Assembly: GCA_007258455.2 (NCBI GenBank)
Contig: VDFB02373365.1
Span: 221,744,552-221,808,551 of the forward strand
DNA length: 64,000 nt
Direction of reading: 5' to 3'
Source: Sequoia sempervirens
Lineage: Eukaryota; Streptophyta; Pinopsida; Cupressales; Cupressaceae
Position 1 is the first letter of the stretch. Each line of letters begins with the position of its first letter. The notes beneath the pieces were generated by a model. That model did no database searches and had not been told where the DNA came from. It was given only the letters and a program-made list of their open reading frames with translations. This document shows, in pieces, positions 1-10,895 of this stretch. The translations under genes and the position numbers were made by a program.

Positions 1-295
1 ATTGTGACATTTGAGCAGTGACTCTCCATTGAGGGGGGGTTGCATGGACTTCTTCATTCTTCTTATGGGGGGACTTTTTCCTCACTCGAGGTTTTATCCT
101 TCCTAGAGCATGTTTCCTATTTTGTTTCATCTCTCTTTTGGGGGGAGTTTTTTCCCACATGGTTTTCTCCTTTTCTCTGCTTTATGAGAGATTGCATTGC
201 ATTTGTACATGGGTACCTAACATGGCCTAGTAGCCGGGACCCATCTTGCATTGTTTGTTTTTGTGTACATTCTCCCTAAGTTGCACTTAAGGGGG
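1..295 (+). mobile_element. 3' internal end of an LTR retrotransposon cut by the window edge
   Basis: This stretch is non-coding, with runs of G followed by T-rich blocks, and it ends in a purine tract (about 284-295, acttaaggggg). The tract directly precedes a TGTTGG start at 296. A purine tract followed by TG is the usual polypurine tract and LTR junction for plus-strand priming. The 79-codon open frame across 40-279 has no recognisable domain and is probably chance. The rest of the element would lie left of the window, so family and completeness cannot be judged. Confidence 0.5.
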
Positions 296-970
296 TGTTG
301 GTGTAATTAAAAGTGTTGTACCTTGTCTTAGGTCATAATTACACCTTAGTTAAGTTTACTTAGGGACCACATAGGGGGTTGTTGGAGATTTTCCACTTTT
401 GGTGGACTTCACATGTCATTATTTTATCACTTCCACCTTTTGTGGACACATCATGTGATTATCTCTCCACCTTTTATGGGTGATCCACCTTTTGTGGTGA
501 ACTTGTCATAATCTTATGCCCTTCTATGTTCTCACCTTGGCTATATAACCAAGGGGTCTCTTATGTACTGCTCATTCCATCATATTTGCATTCATTGGCA
601 GAATATAGTTTATTCTTGTCACCTTGTTTCTATCTCTCTTTTGCTTGTGCTTTCTATTAGGCCTCTAGATCTTGGGTAGCTACCTTCATAGCCAATTCTT
701 ATAGTGATTAAGGCCAAGTTGGGTCGTACCTTATGTAATCTCCTTTTGGGGATTGTGCTAAGATATCGTATATCCATGAAGTTTTTTTATCTTAATTTTG
801 ATGTGACTAATAATTATGAGATAAAGCTTCTAATTGGTTCTATATTTTCCACTATTTTGTCTCCTCTTCTAAAGTTTGGGGTCTAAGGTGTTTCTAATTT
901 GGCCCCACGGCCATCTTGCTTTGATTTCTATGTAATAACAATGTGGAAGGAAAACCTTCCATTCCCATCA
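296..970 (+). repeat. Probable 3' LTR of the element cut by the window start
   Basis: The LTR starts with TGTTGGTG right after a polypurine tract. A TATA-like site (tatataa) lies at 542-548. The right end is a guess: a CA at about 970 after the inverted motif ggaaggaaaaccttcc. The partner LTR is outside the window, so neither the end nor a target duplication can be tested. It could extend toward 1100. Confidence 0.4.
542..548 (+). promoter_or_regulatory. TATA-like box inside the first LTR
   Basis: The sequence tatataa lies about 245 bases after the LTR start. That is a plausible place for the U3 promoter that drives genomic RNA of an LTR element. There is no support beyond sequence and position. 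Confidence 0.35.
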
Positions 971-1200
971 TGTCTTGCTTACCTAGCCACAAGTGTTTGA
1001 AGATTTTCATTTATGAATTCACCAAGATTGCCTTTAGGGATTTAAGTCCTTAAGCATGTATTCTGTATATTGCTTTGATTGCCCAAGGCTGCATCATTTG
1101 GCTTAAAATATTAAGTGTGTGGGTGATCTTTCACTTAACCAATTTCTCAAACCTTTTTCTCTCACAGGTTTTTTGGTTATTCCATGTGCAGAGAGGCATT

Positions 1201-2677
1201 ATGGGTGGCGATAGGGTGCAAATGGAGCTCGACAATTGTGGTGAATTTCACAAGGATCCATTGGTGTGGCACATATGTGTTGAAGGAAGTTTGGCTCCCC
1301 TAATGGAAAGTATGGTGGGTCACGACCCTAATTTATCTATGCAGTTTGCAAATTCTTGGAAAGATCAAAGGGTTACCTTGGGCGACATTTCCTTTGAAAT
1401 GAATGAGGAAGTGATTGCACATGTGATGGGGTTGCTATGTACTTGTAAGAAGTACCCAAAGCATACTAAGGCCCAAGATAATGAAAGCTCGAATGCCTTC
1501 TTTGTGGGGAATGAGAAACCAGTTCATAACTAGTCAGGATTTGAGAGAGAGGCTCTCCCACAACCTTGGGACTAGGTCTGCCTCGCCCTAATGAAGTACG
1601 TGACCCTAGAAGGTAGATACAAAACCTACTATTTCTATCACATCCCTCTTTTAAATCACCTTCGGCACAAAATTCTGTTAAGCTTTCCTTTTTTCCTTCT
1701 TAAGGATTTAGAGACCTTTGTTGCAAAATGTATTGAGGCTACTGGCCTAAACCTTGAGGATACTCCTCCCATGTCGCTCCACCAATGCCTCATTTTGAGG
1801 CTCTACCACTTCCATCTTACATTATGCCTACCCAAACCCATTTTTGTTGTCCATGTTGAGGAAATTGAACCCCTTGTTGTGGCCAATATATCCCCGGCCA
1901 AGTCCAAAGGTCCCATCAAGAAAACCCATCCGATTACCGCTAAAACTCATAAGCCTAAACCTATTGCCAAGAAGCTTAAGGGGAATGCAGGTATTGCCTA
2001 GACTAATGTTGCAGCTAGTCTTTGTGAGCTCAAGTCAACCCCTGCCAAGACTATTAGCAAACCTACCGCAAAGAAGAAAGTTAAGGATAATGGGAAGGGT
2101 TTGATGGAGCCTCCAGCCAGGGACAACAGAGGTAAGAATGTTGTGGGTAGGGACTCTAAAGGGGACATGGTGGTCGCTGCTACGGTGGTGATTGGTGGTG
2201 ATACCATCATTAGGAGGTCTCGTAGGCTAGTTAAGAATAACAAGAAATTGCAAGTTAATGACATGGATACGGAAGAGGAGCGGTCTAACAGCAAAGATTG
2301 CAGGGACGAGGAGGAGTCTGGGGATGAGGAGGAGGAGTATGTTGGAGGGCCCCACACCATTCCTAATATTAGCAAAGTGCATAAGGAGAACTCGACCTCC
2401 TAGTCCTTGAACCCTCTAGACAATGGAACATGCTAATACTGAGAAGGCTCTGAATTATGGGGAGGAGCTCTATGTGCTGCAGGAAAGAATGGAAAAGATG
2501 GACAAGAAATTAAGTGGCTTGACATGTTTCATTGTCAAGTTGGTCCACTGTGTTAGCAGCACCTTTTCTGTTGTGATGAAGGACGAAATGGACAAGAAGA
2601 ATGTTGAAGAAGGCCCGGAATGGGTTGGGGATGATGTTGTTAATCTCCTTTCTAAGAACTGGGAAAATGCATGTTAG
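1201..2677 (+). pseudogene. Broken ORF of unknown family with basic, acidic and coiled-coil segments
   Basis: I do not recognise this gene with confidence. One frame reads from ATG at 1201 to about 2400, interrupted by in-frame TAG stops near 1531, 1573, 1999 and 2401. The tail (2423-2677) continues in the next frame, so there is one frameshift. The predicted product begins with a mixed region (GDISFEMNEEVIAHVMGL). A segment with YYFYHIPLLNHLRHK follows, then a Lys/Pro-rich stretch (about 1895-2090), an acidic stretch (DEEESGDEEEEY, about 2308-2340), and a C-terminal part with heptad-like spacing (LQERMEKMDKKL) that may form a coiled coil. It resembles repeat-associated ORFs of large plant genomes more than a conserved host enzyme. 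It lies just after a probable LTR, so it may belong to a non-autonomous element. Function is unknown. Confidence 0.45.
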
Positions 2678-2795
2678 TCTGTTGTTCCATTGTGTATGTT
2701 TTTTAGACTTGTCTTTTTTGGCCCTTGTGGCTCTCCATGTAAAGGGTACATCACCCTGTAAATGTTGCTTACCATATAAAAACAATACATAAATA
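2678..2795 (+). other. 3'-UTR-like tail after the broken ORF
   Basis: After the last stop comes a T-rich stretch, then atataaaaacaataca-type A-rich sequence at about 2775-2792. This looks like a transcript 3' end and would fit a retrocopy or a transcribed repeat. No target duplication was found. Confidence 0.25.
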
Positions 2796-4231
2796 TATAG
2801 ATCCATATGATTGTATAAAAATATTTTCCTCAATTTTTGTAAACCCCCAAAAATTCCATTTTTTCCTCCAAACCCTATTGTGCCTTACATGGATGTATAG
2901 GTTCTTGTGCTTTCTAAACTCAATAGTGAGGCTTTTTCAGCACCAAGATGTACTCTATGAAATATCTTATCCAAAAGTATCCAAAAAGGGAAGAGATTGT
3001 AGATATGGATCTCTAATAGTATACATAAGAGTTTTTTATCAACCCCATAGTAGCCCAAGGATCATCTAAAACTAAAGAAACCTTTCACATAAGAGAGAAG
3101 CAATGAAAATATTACAAAACTATAAAATTCATTAGATACAAAATAAAATTTACAATATACAATAAATAAATAATGATAAGGATGAAATCCTAAGATGCAC
3201 TAAGATCATGGAAAATCTCTTAATCATATGATATGAGACACAAAAAGTAAATGAACTAACTAAGCTTAAGTATGTAAGTGTGAATAATATCTAATTAGAA
3301 ATTAGTTAGGTTATATACTATGTTCACACCAACACTTTGAATAAGTTAATGAGCATTGTGTTACAAATGAAAGAAACCATTACAATATGAAAATCTAAAA
3401 TATTATTGCAAATCTAAAATTAAGTTGTAGAATATCAATGGAGATTTAACCTAATATGAACCAATAACAAAGAAAACTAGCAATACTCAAGATTCATACA
3501 CATAACACATAGATTTAAGTAAAATCTTTTGGGTATAAAAATCCACTAAGAAAATAGGTCAAATCTATATTATTTTGATAAAATATTACAATGCCTTCAT
3601 TTCCTTGAATCTTGGAGCCAATCTGATGGCATTTTTGTACTTGTGCAACTTCTCATAATATCTCCATCTCAATCCCTCAATATATAGGTTCATGAAGGCC
3701 CAAAATACCACCATAAAACATTACCATGGGTCAAAACAAGGTTTCAAAACGCCATGGAAAAATCCATACAACCCTTACATGCTAAACATAGTCTCTTACA
3801 TGACTCTTACACCTCTTATAAATATTTCACAATTTAATAAAAATAATTCCACTAATTTAGGCACCTAGTTTGTCATATAATCCCTATAAATTAGGGGATA
3901 CTCTTACAAGTTGTTCTAAACTAATAATATATATGAAAATATTCTCTTAGTTCGTCATAGCTCTCCAAAAAATAGCTAACCATTTAACTTATCACCTCAT
4001 AAATATAATAAGTAAATAATTTTTCACTATCAGTGTCCCCCACATCCCTTATGGGTGCATAAACAAATTTAATGACCTGGAATAATTAAATGCATAGAAT
4101 TTATAAGGTGGATGGCACCTTAATCCTAACACATTACAAATTTGGTGGAGGAAAGCTATGGGCATTGTGTCCTCTAGGTGTTAATTTATGTTTTTTAATC
4201 CCTATACAATGTATAAAAACAAGTGGTAGAT
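2796..4231. other. AT-rich DNA; right end reads as the 3' part of a Copia-type element
   Basis: No coding signal was seen; the short open frame at 2878-3069 looks like chance. The last bases (about 4205-4231) read aatgtataaaaacaagtggtaga directly before TGTTAAG. This matches the layout of the outer Copia-type element at 44370-44392 (aatgtatacaataagtgggagaa before TGTTGGG). It is therefore probably the non-coding 3' interior of a related element. Confidence 0.35.
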
Positions 4232-5061
4232 TGTTAAGAAGCTATGCTTTACACATTATGTAATATTATTATAAAATTAGGCCCTCATGGAATGGGGCAT
4301 TACATTGGAGAGGAATCTTGAAATTCCACTTTTAAGATTGATCCTACCATTTGGAATGCCATCTATGACTTGGGTGCTACATTATGTAAGAGTATATATA
4401 TTGTGAGGGTTACATTGTAATATCACTATGAATATCATCTATCATGCATAAGGTGTGCAAAGAGAATCTATAATGAAAGAGTACATTATAAGAGCACTTA
4501 TGATGGGGTTACAAAGATATTGAAGAAATACATCCTTGACCAATTAAATTCACCCACATGTCAAAGAATCTCACAAGGTGAATTGTTTGCACCAAATTGG
4601 AGTGTTTGGTTTGACTGGGTGAACTCCTTATTTGTAGGGGTCAAAGGAATCTATTTGGAGTGTTGTAATTGTATTTGTGGGGTGGGGCACATGTGTTTGG
4701 TTAGAGGATTTTGACCAAGGTTAGAGACTTATGGTTGGCTAATTTCCCCTAAAGTTTCTTGTTTTCGTATAAATCAGGTGTTTGGACATGCTTGTTTGAT
4801 AGGTTTCTAGAGTAGGTACATGTTAGGTTCGCATTATTAAGGATACAAGACATCAAATCAAAACAAGTGAAATATTTCATTGTAATCATTCTCTTTGATA
4901 ATATATCGAGTGTTGTATTGTCGTTGGGTGCCATCCCAAAAGGGTTCCCTAGGGTATATCTTATGTTCATTTTTGTATGTCATCGATTAGCATTATGTTG
5001 CAAAAGTTATTTCAATAGACTATATTGTGGTCACAATCTAGTCTTAGATCCCAAAAAACTT
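4232..5061 (+). repeat. Probable Copia-type 3' LTR running into the assembly gap
   Basis: The LTR starts TGTTAAG immediately after the Copia-like polypurine tract acaagtggtaga. Near 4922-4970 it has a short inverted stem around a pyrimidine/purine switch (gggtgccatcccaaaagggttccctaggg). The outer Copia LTRs carry a similar stem (about 19830-19860 and 44945-44975). No CA end was identified before the Ns. The small open frames at 4520 and 4749 fall inside the LTR and are not genes. Confidence 0.45.
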
Positions 5062-5161
5062 NNNNNNNNNNNNNNNNNNNNNNNNNNNNNNNNNNNNNNN
5101 NNNNNNNNNNNNNNNNNNNNNNNNNNNNNNNNNNNNNNNNNNNNNNNNNNNNNNNNNNNNN
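5062..5161. other. Assembly gap of exactly 100 Ns
   Basis: One hundred undefined bases, the conventional placeholder for a gap of unknown size. Sequences on the two sides may not be adjacent in the genome. The ORFs that run through it are artefacts. Confidence 0.99.
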
Positions 5162-5350
5162 TTTATCACAACATAGCCACATTAAACTTGGGTCACACAT
5201 GAATGCATCCTGTATTTGTTATAGCACAACTGTGCCACATGACCAATAGAGTTATGGATCACATAATTACAGTCACAAGAATCTGTTCCTTGGTTGTGAT
5301 CTTATGGTGATTCCACACAACAAAATCTGGACATGAAATTCTCAAAAAAT

Positions 5351-5562
5351 GAAATCTGATTAGATGTTGCTTTAAAATATGATTTTCAAACCTGGAACTA
5401 CAAATCTGACTTCACAACTGAATTCTAAAAAGTCAATGAAATCTAATTAGATGTTGACCCTAAACCTATAAAAATGAAATCTGATTAGATGTTGCTTTAA
5501 AATATGATTTTCAAACTTGGAACTACAAATCTGACTTCACAACTGAATTCTGCAAAAAGTCA
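5351..5562 (+). repeat. Imperfect tandem duplication, period about 125 bases
   Basis: A segment starting gaaatctgattagatgttg at 5351 recurs at 5476 with few changes and ends with the same acttcacaactgaattct block. The spacer holds a third, shorter partial copy (gaaatctaattagatgttg, about 5439). No coding content. Confidence 0.8.
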
Positions 5563-6059
5563 ATGACTACCCTCAACTTGGCGATATCTTCTTGAATTTT
5601 TTCTGATTTTTCCCAAGAAAATCGTCCTTAGTTCTCCACAAACTATTTCAAGTAGAGAAAAACACTGTCACAATAAATTAGGCATGAACTCACTTTTCTT
5701 TATGTCGGCCACAATTTGATTTTTTTCTATTTTTCATGTTTGTCAAAAATTTGACGAAAATGATAGCCAACATTTCGACGAACCCCAAGTTCGTCAAAAT
5801 TTCGACGAATGTCGGGGATAAACTTTCAAAAAATTGAAAATTACACATCAAATTTTACAAGCACCTGATGATACATCAAATTATACATATTTTGTTAGAC
5901 AGTTTCGTCGGATTTTGTAGTCAAATGAGTTAGTGATGGATGATGTTAATGTCAAAGTGGTAGGGTCAAACAATAGGATGAAGATGAGAATGATGAAGAA
6001 AGAATGAAATAATTCCACAAGGAAAATGATGGGATTTATTGTAAGGACCTTCCAACATT
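5563..6059. other. Non-coding spacer with repeated tttcgacgaa motifs
   Basis: The segment 5740-5820 repeats short tttgacgaaa / tttcgacgaa motifs (about four copies). From about 5940 onward the minus strand appears to continue the decayed Gypsy element downstream of its protease, but no further domain can be read. Confidence 0.35.
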
Positions 6060-6602
6060 CTGTAGAATTGAAAAGGATTAGGATCAGTGATAACTATCTA
6101 TATTGTTGTGCAAGAATTTGATGCATTGATGATATGTTGATGGGACAACCTACATTGCATGAATCCATGGGCAACCAAAAATGATGTCATAATGAAGTTA
6201 AAGATCAAGAATGTGGGAAGTTTTTTGTAGGATAGGATCCACTTAAATTGGAAGCCAAATGATGGCCTATGATTCTCTCTTTGTGTCATCATAAGCTTTA
6301 AAAATTATTTTCTTCTACGGTTCCATGTCATCCTCAAAATATCCCAATTATAAATGATAAGTTTGTATGTATAGAGATATGAACCAAACCCACCATTTAT
6401 AAAGACTCATTTTACTTTACTCTTAATAAAAATAGCCTCTATATGGATTGCTTTGGAATGGGATGATTCAATAGAAGACATGTCATTTGTAGTGAATTGT
6501 AGGCTCATACAAAGATGGCAAGTAACCTACCAAGGCTTGGAATTGATCAAGGTTGATATCACTAGGGACTCATGACTCTCTTAAAGCATGTTCCATTATG
6601 GC
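6060..6602 (-). pseudogene. Gypsy aspartic protease remnant
   Basis: Minus-strand translation gives DINLDQFQALVGYLP, then HIEAIFIKSKVK followed by FINGGFGSYLYTYKLI. A tail reads AHGFMQCRLSHQHI and DPNPFQFY. These align by eye with the protease segment of the Tat element at 28658-29368 (VDLDAEQFQAM, HLEVLVHKNKVK, LVDGGVGLNIYSLKLI, WIHGMQAVASTFHQ, DPEPFSYC). The active-site region reads INGGFG, so the catalytic Asp is already changed to Asn. Several stops and frameshifts make it dead. The pairing with the gag pieces on the same strand supports one decayed element. Confidence 0.65.
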
Positions 6603-6929
6603 CTTATAAAGAGGTGATGATATAAGAAGCTCGAAGATGGATAGCTATGTTTTGTTCCTCCCAAGATGGTCTAAGAAGTGATATTGGTTGGCTTGTTGAA
6701 AGTTCAAGGGTGGCCCTAAGACAGTAACTCTATCATGCGTAATAAAAATAGTAGAACTAGGACTCCTGATTATGATGGTATTTGCTAGTAGATAAAATTC
6801 TTCAATATGACCAACTACTGAGTCATATGAGGTGGGTGTGGTATTGAAATTATTCTCTTGGGAATTTTAGGATTGGATTTCATTTGACATTGTGGGTTGA
6901 TTTTGGTCACACTTCAGAAATGGATCATG

Positions 6930-7568
6930 ATAGATTCCTAATTTCTCATTAGGTGAAGAGGATGAGGAACCTTCCACTATAAGTTCACCATGATTGATGA
7001 GATCTTGGACATAATTTTTAAGTTACATGCATCTAGAAAGGTTATGATCTTTAACATGATGGTATTTATAATATTTATTTTCTCTATACCATGAGGGTTT
7101 GCGTTTATTTTCATAAAATGGTTGTGCATATGAAAATTTGATCATGTTTTTATTGACAATTTTTGAAGTATTGTTTCTATAGGTTCCCCTAAAGAAGTAT
7201 ATTTGCATCTTGGATTATTAGGGAGGGTTCATTTTCCTTGTGGTATAGAAATAGGTGTTTTGTTGGACATTTTGGACATTAGGATTTGTTTGGTTTGGTG
7301 TTGTTGGTTTAGTTTGGAAAATATTGGAATTTGTAACCCCATCACTTATGAAATTATTATTCTTAGGAAAAGATCATGATTTTCATTGGTTTGGGTAGCA
7401 CTATCTTTGTCTTTGTTATAGATTTTGACCAAAACCTATGCGACAAGGACTTTCTCAATGGTGATTACTTTTCCAATATTTTTATCAAAGGTTGAGACAC
7501 GATGGACTTGTTGTAAGGATGCTAAGGTTGCAGAACAACTTCCTACACTAGTCTTGAGAGGAAGATAA
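6930..7568 (-). pseudogene. Gypsy gag C-terminal remnant
   Basis: The minus strand reads VHRVSTFDKNIGKV and ITIEKVLVA, the end of the gag core. Further on comes KYHHVKDHNLSRCM followed by LKN. The last motif corresponds to the CX2HX4HX4C-type gag tail (CDFHKIKGHTTTSC) of the element at 28131-28502, but here the first Cys is Tyr. The remnant starts exactly where the nested solo LTR ends. Removing that LTR plus a 5-base segment rejoins this piece in frame with the gag core at 16356-16800. Numerous stops are present. Confidence 0.6.
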
Positions 7569-8021
7569 TGAATTTTTTTATAGATCTTTACAATAGATAC
7601 ATAAAAAAAACAAAAAAAAACATAAATATCATACATACCACAACACAATGATTTACATGGGGAAAACCCTTTCGGGAGAAAAACCCCACACTCTAAAAGC
7701 CACCCAATATATTATTTAGAAATCACAAAGATTAAAATATACTTGCAAAGAAAGCTTCTCACAGGAGTATCACCAACTAGAGATCTAGAGGAAAAATGAA
7801 TGCTATCAGATTCTCATAATACATCAAAATACATAGCTGTAATAAAATATCCTCATAAAATAGGGTTGCCTTCTAGGGCAAGACAAGCCAACAAAATATC
7901 TACTGTCAGATATGAGACCTAATGATGAAAAATCTAAATTTACAATAATAAAATATACATAAAATGCTTTTGGGAGTGCTGCCCCTAAACCCCTACCAGG
8001 GCACATGCCCCCTAGACTGCG
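7569..8021 (-). mobile_element. Solo LTR in gag, left part (minus orientation)
   Basis: On the minus strand this carries cccgaaagggttttccccat, typical of the R/U5 part of plant LTRs, and G-rich blocks. It ends on the plus strand with TG at 7569. The other part is 16197-16355, giving about 612 bases in total. The flanking pentamers are gataa and aaata, which do not match as a clean target duplication, so the ends are inferred from TG/CA and from the gag reading frame. Confidence 0.45.
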
Positions 8022-9669
8022 TGTAGACAATGATTTTGGCGAACTAAATGCTCTCTTGCACTTCTAGGGTTTTTCACCTAAAAGGAGAGAGATGTGGGCC
8101 AAAATGCTAATGTCTACACTCAAGATTAATGTAAAAGGGATGCAATGTATTTAAATGTGATGTCTAAATGCAATAAGCTGAAAGAAAGATGACTTATTGA
8201 TGTTAAATCTAAGAAATGTGAAGTGATGGAAAACATAATGTATGCAAACACGTTATAAATGACCTAGAAATGCAAACAAAACTAGATAGAAAGCTATGAA
8301 ATAAAATGTGTGCACTTGGAAACTAATGAAGAGCATAATGGAGATTGCAGAGACCTTTGAAATTCTAAAAAAATTGACTTTTGAGCCAACTGGGGACACC
8401 TACACCAAGCTAAACGACTTAGTCCCAGATCGGGGAAACTGCTCCGAAGCCCATTTCAGCCAAATGGGTATCTAAATCTACAAAAAATTATGAAAAAAAA
8501 GTTCAGTGGGACTAAGTCGTCACTAGTGGCAACTTAGTCCACTTTTGAATTTCTAAAAATTCAGAAGTGGAAACGGATGCCCTAGGTTTGCTCTCTAGTT
8601 TCCCACAGGTGTCCGCTTCTGAAACTTTGATTTTTGGGCCTAAAAGTGACTTTTTATTGATATTTTGATTTTTTCAACAAGGAGATGTCTTCAATGAATC
8701 TTCAACCCAATCTTCAATGATCTTCAAACTCTTAAAGTTCCTAAATTTGCAAGCACACAAGACAAGAAGGAGAAATGTTGAATGTTAGGGAATGGGGGTT
8801 TGCCTTGGTCAAACCCCTTTTTAGGTAATTAAACCAAAATGAAGAAATGAGATAATGAAGCATGAAACAATGGAGTTAGTGCCTTTCCATGGTGATAGAT
8901 CTTGAATTTTTGCAGCAATAGTTCAGGAATCTACCCTTGAATGTCTTAGGAAGCTATATTGATGTCTTGCAATGATAAAACCCTAGCTTGCTTGACTTGA
9001 GAACATGATGAGTGATGAATGATAAAGAGTTATGACTTAAGATGAGTTAGGAGATGGAAAAATGAGGGAAAAAAAAATTATTTATACACATTTATGTCTA
9101 AATTCCCGAAAATACCTCATCATAGGCCGACCTTAGGTCTTAAGGAGTAAAAACCTGAAAGAAATTTGAATTAATTTTGATTTTTGTGCCACATGGGACT
9201 AAGTTTCCCAAGGTGGAAACTTAGTCTACTTGGGAAATTTTGATTGGATGTCAAGGATTAAGATGTATTAAATGTTTTTTATCGGGTTCTTCTTCAACAA
9301 GACACTTAATTGAGGCCTGTAAGTGCATAAAGGGGCCATTTAAAACATAAGAAAGGTGTAAATATTGATGACAAGCATAGAAAAGTGTGAAATTTTGTTA
9401 CAATACTTTACAACACTTTGAAATAGGTATTGGTAAGCTTATTTAGGTGAATTATAACATTATGGTCTTAGAAAAGTGTGAGGCTGTGTTACAACACCTT
9501 ACAACACCTTTAGAAGACATCATTAAATGCAATTTATTGAGTTTGCAAGGGTCCAAGACTTAGTGCGGATGTGTAAAACACCTCACAACACCAAATCAAG
9601 ACCTCATTAAGTCCAATTTGTCATTAATTATTCCCATATCAAGAAAACTATACACTTTTTGGTGACACA
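8022..9669 (-). repeat. LTR, plus-strand left copy (3' LTR of the minus-strand element)
   Basis: Direct repeat of 14549-16196, same length, with scattered substitutions. It contains two quasi-palindromes built on ggactaagt: an imperfect one at 8509-8540 and a 13-bp stem at 9196-9227. It has TG and CA termini. Confidence 0.85.
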
Positions 9670-10895
9670 TTAAGCCTCCACTTTAGTGAGAGGATGAACT
9701 TGCTTCAAACTCTTGCTAAAGTAGCCATTCAAGCGGAGTCCAATCGTACCAATGCAGAAAAAAAAGATTGAAAAAGATCAAAGGAGACTGTGCAATCCCT
9801 CAAGATCCAAGATCCTAAGTCAAGCCAACATAAGTATGAAAAGACACATGCAAGGTGAATGATTTGCAGCAAGACAAGATATATGATCATACAGTGGCAA
9901 GAACTAGAAGGAAATGAAAATGGGGTGGATCAAGCTTCGACCGTCTGCCCAACACGTTGTGGATTAGATCTAGGCTTGTTTGTTTGAAAATGTGTACTCA
10001 CTCTGGGCCGACAAAACTTCTTGGTTGTCCGCTGGGTGAGAAATCCCAAGTATACTCACTCTGGGGCCACAAAACTTCTCGTTGTCCATGGGGTGAGAAA
10101 TCCCAAAAGGTGGCTATGGGGAATGTCGTGCCTCAGAATGGGCTTCCCGCTCAACCATACTAAAGTTATACCTCCTGATAACTTTAATAAGACACCACAA
10201 AAATGATCTTCGAGCTCTATGAGGTAAGCAAAACTTCATATGCTTGACACTCATAGACATTGTTAATGCAAGATAGTGTAAGGAATGTTCAAAGGGATTT
10301 TTCTTAATTCGTGCAACGTCTCATCTTAGGGAACATCATGCTCAATGCCTCCAAGAGAGGATAAGTGAAAACGGTCTCATCTTGTTTCCAAGAGAGGACA
10401 AGTGCAAGGTCTCATCCTGGGGAACATTGTGCCAAATGTGTCCAAGAGAGGAAATCGCAAGAAAAAAGAAAATCACACCATGAAATGTGAGTGGTGATGT
10501 ATGCCCCCACTTTAAAGCAGTTGCAAACACCAATACTATGAGAAATTTATTTAAAGTAGAAGAAGAGGACATGAGAGCTTACTCGGAAAGCCCTATGCCA
10601 AGTCATATGTTTTCAATAAACTACATCATGAAAAAGAGAAGTATGTCATATGCGAGCCAACTTAAGGAATGTCATCCACATCCCAAGCTTACTCTTATGT
10701 ATTCATGAAAGGTTAACGACTAGCCAAAGGAGACAACCACAAGTGACATACGGGGACAAGGCTTGCTAAACCCCATGCCCCCATTGAGTGCAGGACAAAG
10801 GTGAGCTGAAACAATTGATGAAATTTAGGTGAGAGTGAAAATTGGTATCAATTAGAGGAATGAGGTGCCCCCACAAAGGGAAGCATACCAAACTC
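9670..10895. other. Interior of the minus-strand element without readable genes; short tandem duplications
   Basis: 9670-9692 is the candidate polypurine tract (read on the minus strand). 9995-10052 and 10053-10110 are a 58-base tandem duplication around tactcactctggg. At 10318-10460, blocks of gtctcatc...gggaacat and tccaagagagga recur two to three times. The position where RT and integrase would be expected holds no such domain. The open frames here (9957-10163, 10342-10572, 10487-10708) look spurious. Confidence 0.55.

Noticed and set aside
4867..5249. Open frames spanning the N gap
   Set aside because: The middle is undefined sequence; the flanks belong to an LTR.
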